A stretch of DNA of 21,602 nt, from IMG/VR virus record IMGVR_UViG_3300027797_000164, positions 1-21,602 of that record, one strand, 5' to 3'. The notes under the pieces are model-generated. The model had not been told where the DNA came from and did not search any database. It saw only the letters and a program-made list of their open reading frames with translations. A program made the position numbers and the translations under genes. Each line of letters opens with the position of its first letter. The first letter of the stretch is position 1. This stretch comes from a virus. Shown piece after piece: positions 20,634 to 21,602 of this stretch.

Positions 20634-20837
20634 CTATTCGGATTCCTTTTCTTTCAGTTTTTTTTCAAGTTCAACAATTTGTGAGAACCCACTTAATGCA
20701 AACATACCAGCACAAGCCCAAGCAATCATTTCCCAAGTTGAGTTACGAGAAACATAAGCATCATATAACGAGAAAATACCACCAATTAATAATGAGTACT
20801 TGTTAAGTACCTTCATTACTCTTTCAAATTTTTCCAT
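20634..20837 (-). CDS. small membrane protein, 67 residues
   Basis: A short basic start (MEKFERVMKVLNKY), two hydrophobic segments (residues 14-29, SLLIGGIFSLYDAYV; and 33-53, TWEMIAWACAGMFALSGFSQIV), then a charged helix EKKLKEKESE. Not recognised. A late-like box (TGTTTATT) lies about 15-25 nt upstream on the minus strand. The size and layout fit holin-type or membrane-modulating phage proteins, without specific evidence for either. Confidence 0.65.
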   Translation of the reverse strand: MEKFERVMKVLNKYSLLIGGIFSLYDAYVSRNSTWEMIAWACAGMFALSGFSQIVELEKKLKEKESE

Positions 20838-20914
20838 ATCTAAATCTTTTTAATAAACATAAACTAAATTATTGATTATTTCAAAACACCTTACTAATTA
20901 TTCGAAAAAAGTAT

Positions 20915-20922
20915 TAACTTTG
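20915..20922 (+). promoter_or_regulatory. host-type promoter box of the 55-residue gene
   Basis: TAACTTTG, then four bases and ATG at 20927. The upstream -33 element is weak (TTAC near 20891). Confidence 0.5.
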
Positions 20923-20926
20923 TTGT

Positions 20927-21094
20927 ATGGCAAAAAAAGTAATTGAGACGGAACATAAAAAATGGGAGAGAGTGTATGAGTTTGATGACTACACAACCAT
21001 TTGGAAATTTGATAGTAAAAGAAGTTTAATCAATCCGGTTGAGGTTGAAATAAAATATAAGTCAGAAAGGAAAAAGACGATTAAGTCAGATTAA
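20927..21094 (+). CDS. small basic protein, 55 residues
   Basis: A plus-strand frame from ATG at 20927 to TAA at 21092-21094. It begins MAKKVIETEHKKWERVYEFD and continues with DYTTIWKFDSKRSLINPVEV and a Lys-rich end (KYKSERKKTIKSD). The alternating charged and aromatic residues suggest a small beta-sheet fold. A promoter box TAACTTTG ends exactly four bases before the ATG, the same geometry as for the kinase and cysteine-peptidase-like genes, which supports a real, leaderless gene. It converges with, and overlaps by four bases, the coiled-coil gene that ends at 21091. Its function is unknown. Confidence 0.65.
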   Translation: MAKKVIETEHKKWERVYEFDDYTTIWKFDSKRSLINPVEVEIKYKSERKKTIKSD

Positions 21095-21602
21095 CAATCT
21101 TTTGGATTGTCCTTGGTTGCGTATTTAACCCCCATAATAGTACCGACGATACTAAATGCGTTTGTTAATAGGATTCCGAACATATTACTCCAAGCAGGTC
21201 CGATTGTGTTAACTTCCCTATTCATAATGATTGAGAAGACATACATACCTGTAGTAACGATTGCAATAAACGCAATAACCCCTAACGCAACTTTAACGAT
21301 ATTACCCATCAATTCGGTTTGGGTTTTTTTCTGTAATAAATCTAAATCGGTTAATGCGTTAGTTTTTGCGTGTTCAGCGTCTTCCCGAGCCGAAACAGTT
21401 CGTTCCATTTCATCTTGAAGTTCTTGTTGAATTCTTTCATTCTCTTCTTTCCAAGATAATAGTTCGTTATTTTGATATTCAATTTGTTTTTTATCAAATT
21501 CCGAACTATCTAATGTGGTTTGTAATTCACCTAAAATACGAGTATTCTCGGTATTTAATGTTTCGAGTTCATTGTTCTTTTTTTGAATTTGTTTAGTAAT
21601 TT
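21091..21602 (-). CDS. coiled-coil membrane protein, partial (5' end outside window)
   Basis: The frame is open without a stop from the window edge to TAA at 21091-21093, so at least 169 residues are present and the ATG at 21408 is internal. The first about 110 residues are a Gln, Glu, Lys and Asn-rich coiled coil (for example KKNNELETLNTENTRILG, later WKEENERIQQELQDEMER). Two hydrophobic helices follow (GNIVKVALGVIAFIAIVTTGMYVF and FGILLTNAFSIVGTIMGV) with a short basic tail ending DNPKDC. Coiled coil plus terminal membrane helices is seen in spanin-like, tail-associated and membrane-tethering phage proteins; none can be singled out here. Confidence 0.75.
   Translation of the reverse strand, partial: ITKQIQKKNNELETLNTENTRILGELQTTLDSSEFDKKQIEYQNNELLSWKEENERIQQELQDEMERTVSAREDAEHAKTNALTDLDLLQKKTQTELMGNIVKVALGVIAFIAIVTTGMYVFSIIMNREVNTIGPAWSNMFGILLTNAFSIVGTIMGVKYATKDNPKDC

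Noticed and set aside
20536-20757. Plus-strand frame over the promoter and the small membrane gene
   Set aside because: It lies opposite the 20634 gene and the promoter at 20571-20599; no sign of coding.

Overview
The window looks like part of the genome of a large tailed phage, probably one that infects Bacteroidota (Flavobacteria-like hosts). The evidence is a dense AT-rich gene layout on both strands, a 15-gene tRNA array on the minus strand, virion-type proteins with peptidoglycan-binding, metallopeptidase and Gly-rich segments, many small membrane proteins, and few housekeeping genes. Many genes are preceded by the Bacteroidota housekeeping promoter pattern (TTG/TTTG, 17-21 nt, TAnnTTTG). 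No terminase, portal, major capsid, polymerase or integrase gene is visible, so the phage assignment is inference from the overall picture.

Layout. 1-1262: a DUF805-like membrane protein and an unrecognised 164-residue protein, both minus, the former with a near-consensus host-type promoter. 1286-3402: fifteen tRNA genes (Tyr x2, Trp, Cys, Val, Lys, Ile, Pro, Met-CAT, Ser-GCT, Arg, His, Phe, Gln, Ser-TGA), all minus, with at least two host-type promoters, a 41-codon basic gene, a headless remnant gene, a 29-bp tandem repeat and structured spacers. 3488-5309: a self-contained 39-residue minus gene with its own promoter and terminator, a lipoprotein archaemetzincin-like protease, two small minus genes, and a plus-strand HNH nuclease. 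5382-9811: a four-gene minus operon of probable virion proteins. 9864-10388: a plus-strand lipoprotein. 10421-12272: three strongly acidic minus genes. 12319-13536: two plus genes (a membrane protein and a protein with two UVR-like repeats). 13586-19160: a HExxH metallopeptidase, an acyl-CoA thioesterase, a cupin/LETM1-like fusion, a Cys-rich phage protein, a P-loop kinase and small membrane proteins. 19263-21602: a small membrane protein, a HAD phosphatase with a cysteine-peptidase-like partner, two more small genes and a coiled-coil membrane protein that runs off the window.

Two regulatory programmes are visible. Host-type TAnnTTTG promoters serve the tRNAs, lipoproteins, HNH, kinase and cysteine-peptidase genes. 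A second motif, TATTTATA or close variants, lies 3-23 nt before the starts of the virion-type genes and reads like a phage late promoter. In three genes the TAnnTTTG box is followed by exactly four bases and then ATG, which predicts leaderless messages.

The most interesting theme is a shared N-terminal signature, a hydrophobic pair followed by x-Glu, often then Ser/Gly/Ala/Gln, on at least six otherwise unrelated proteins, with more such sites inside some of them. It resembles the capsid-targeting peptides and (L/I)xE prohead-protease sites of T4-like phages. It suggests a set of proteins that are packed into the head and processed there, possibly to be ejected into the host.
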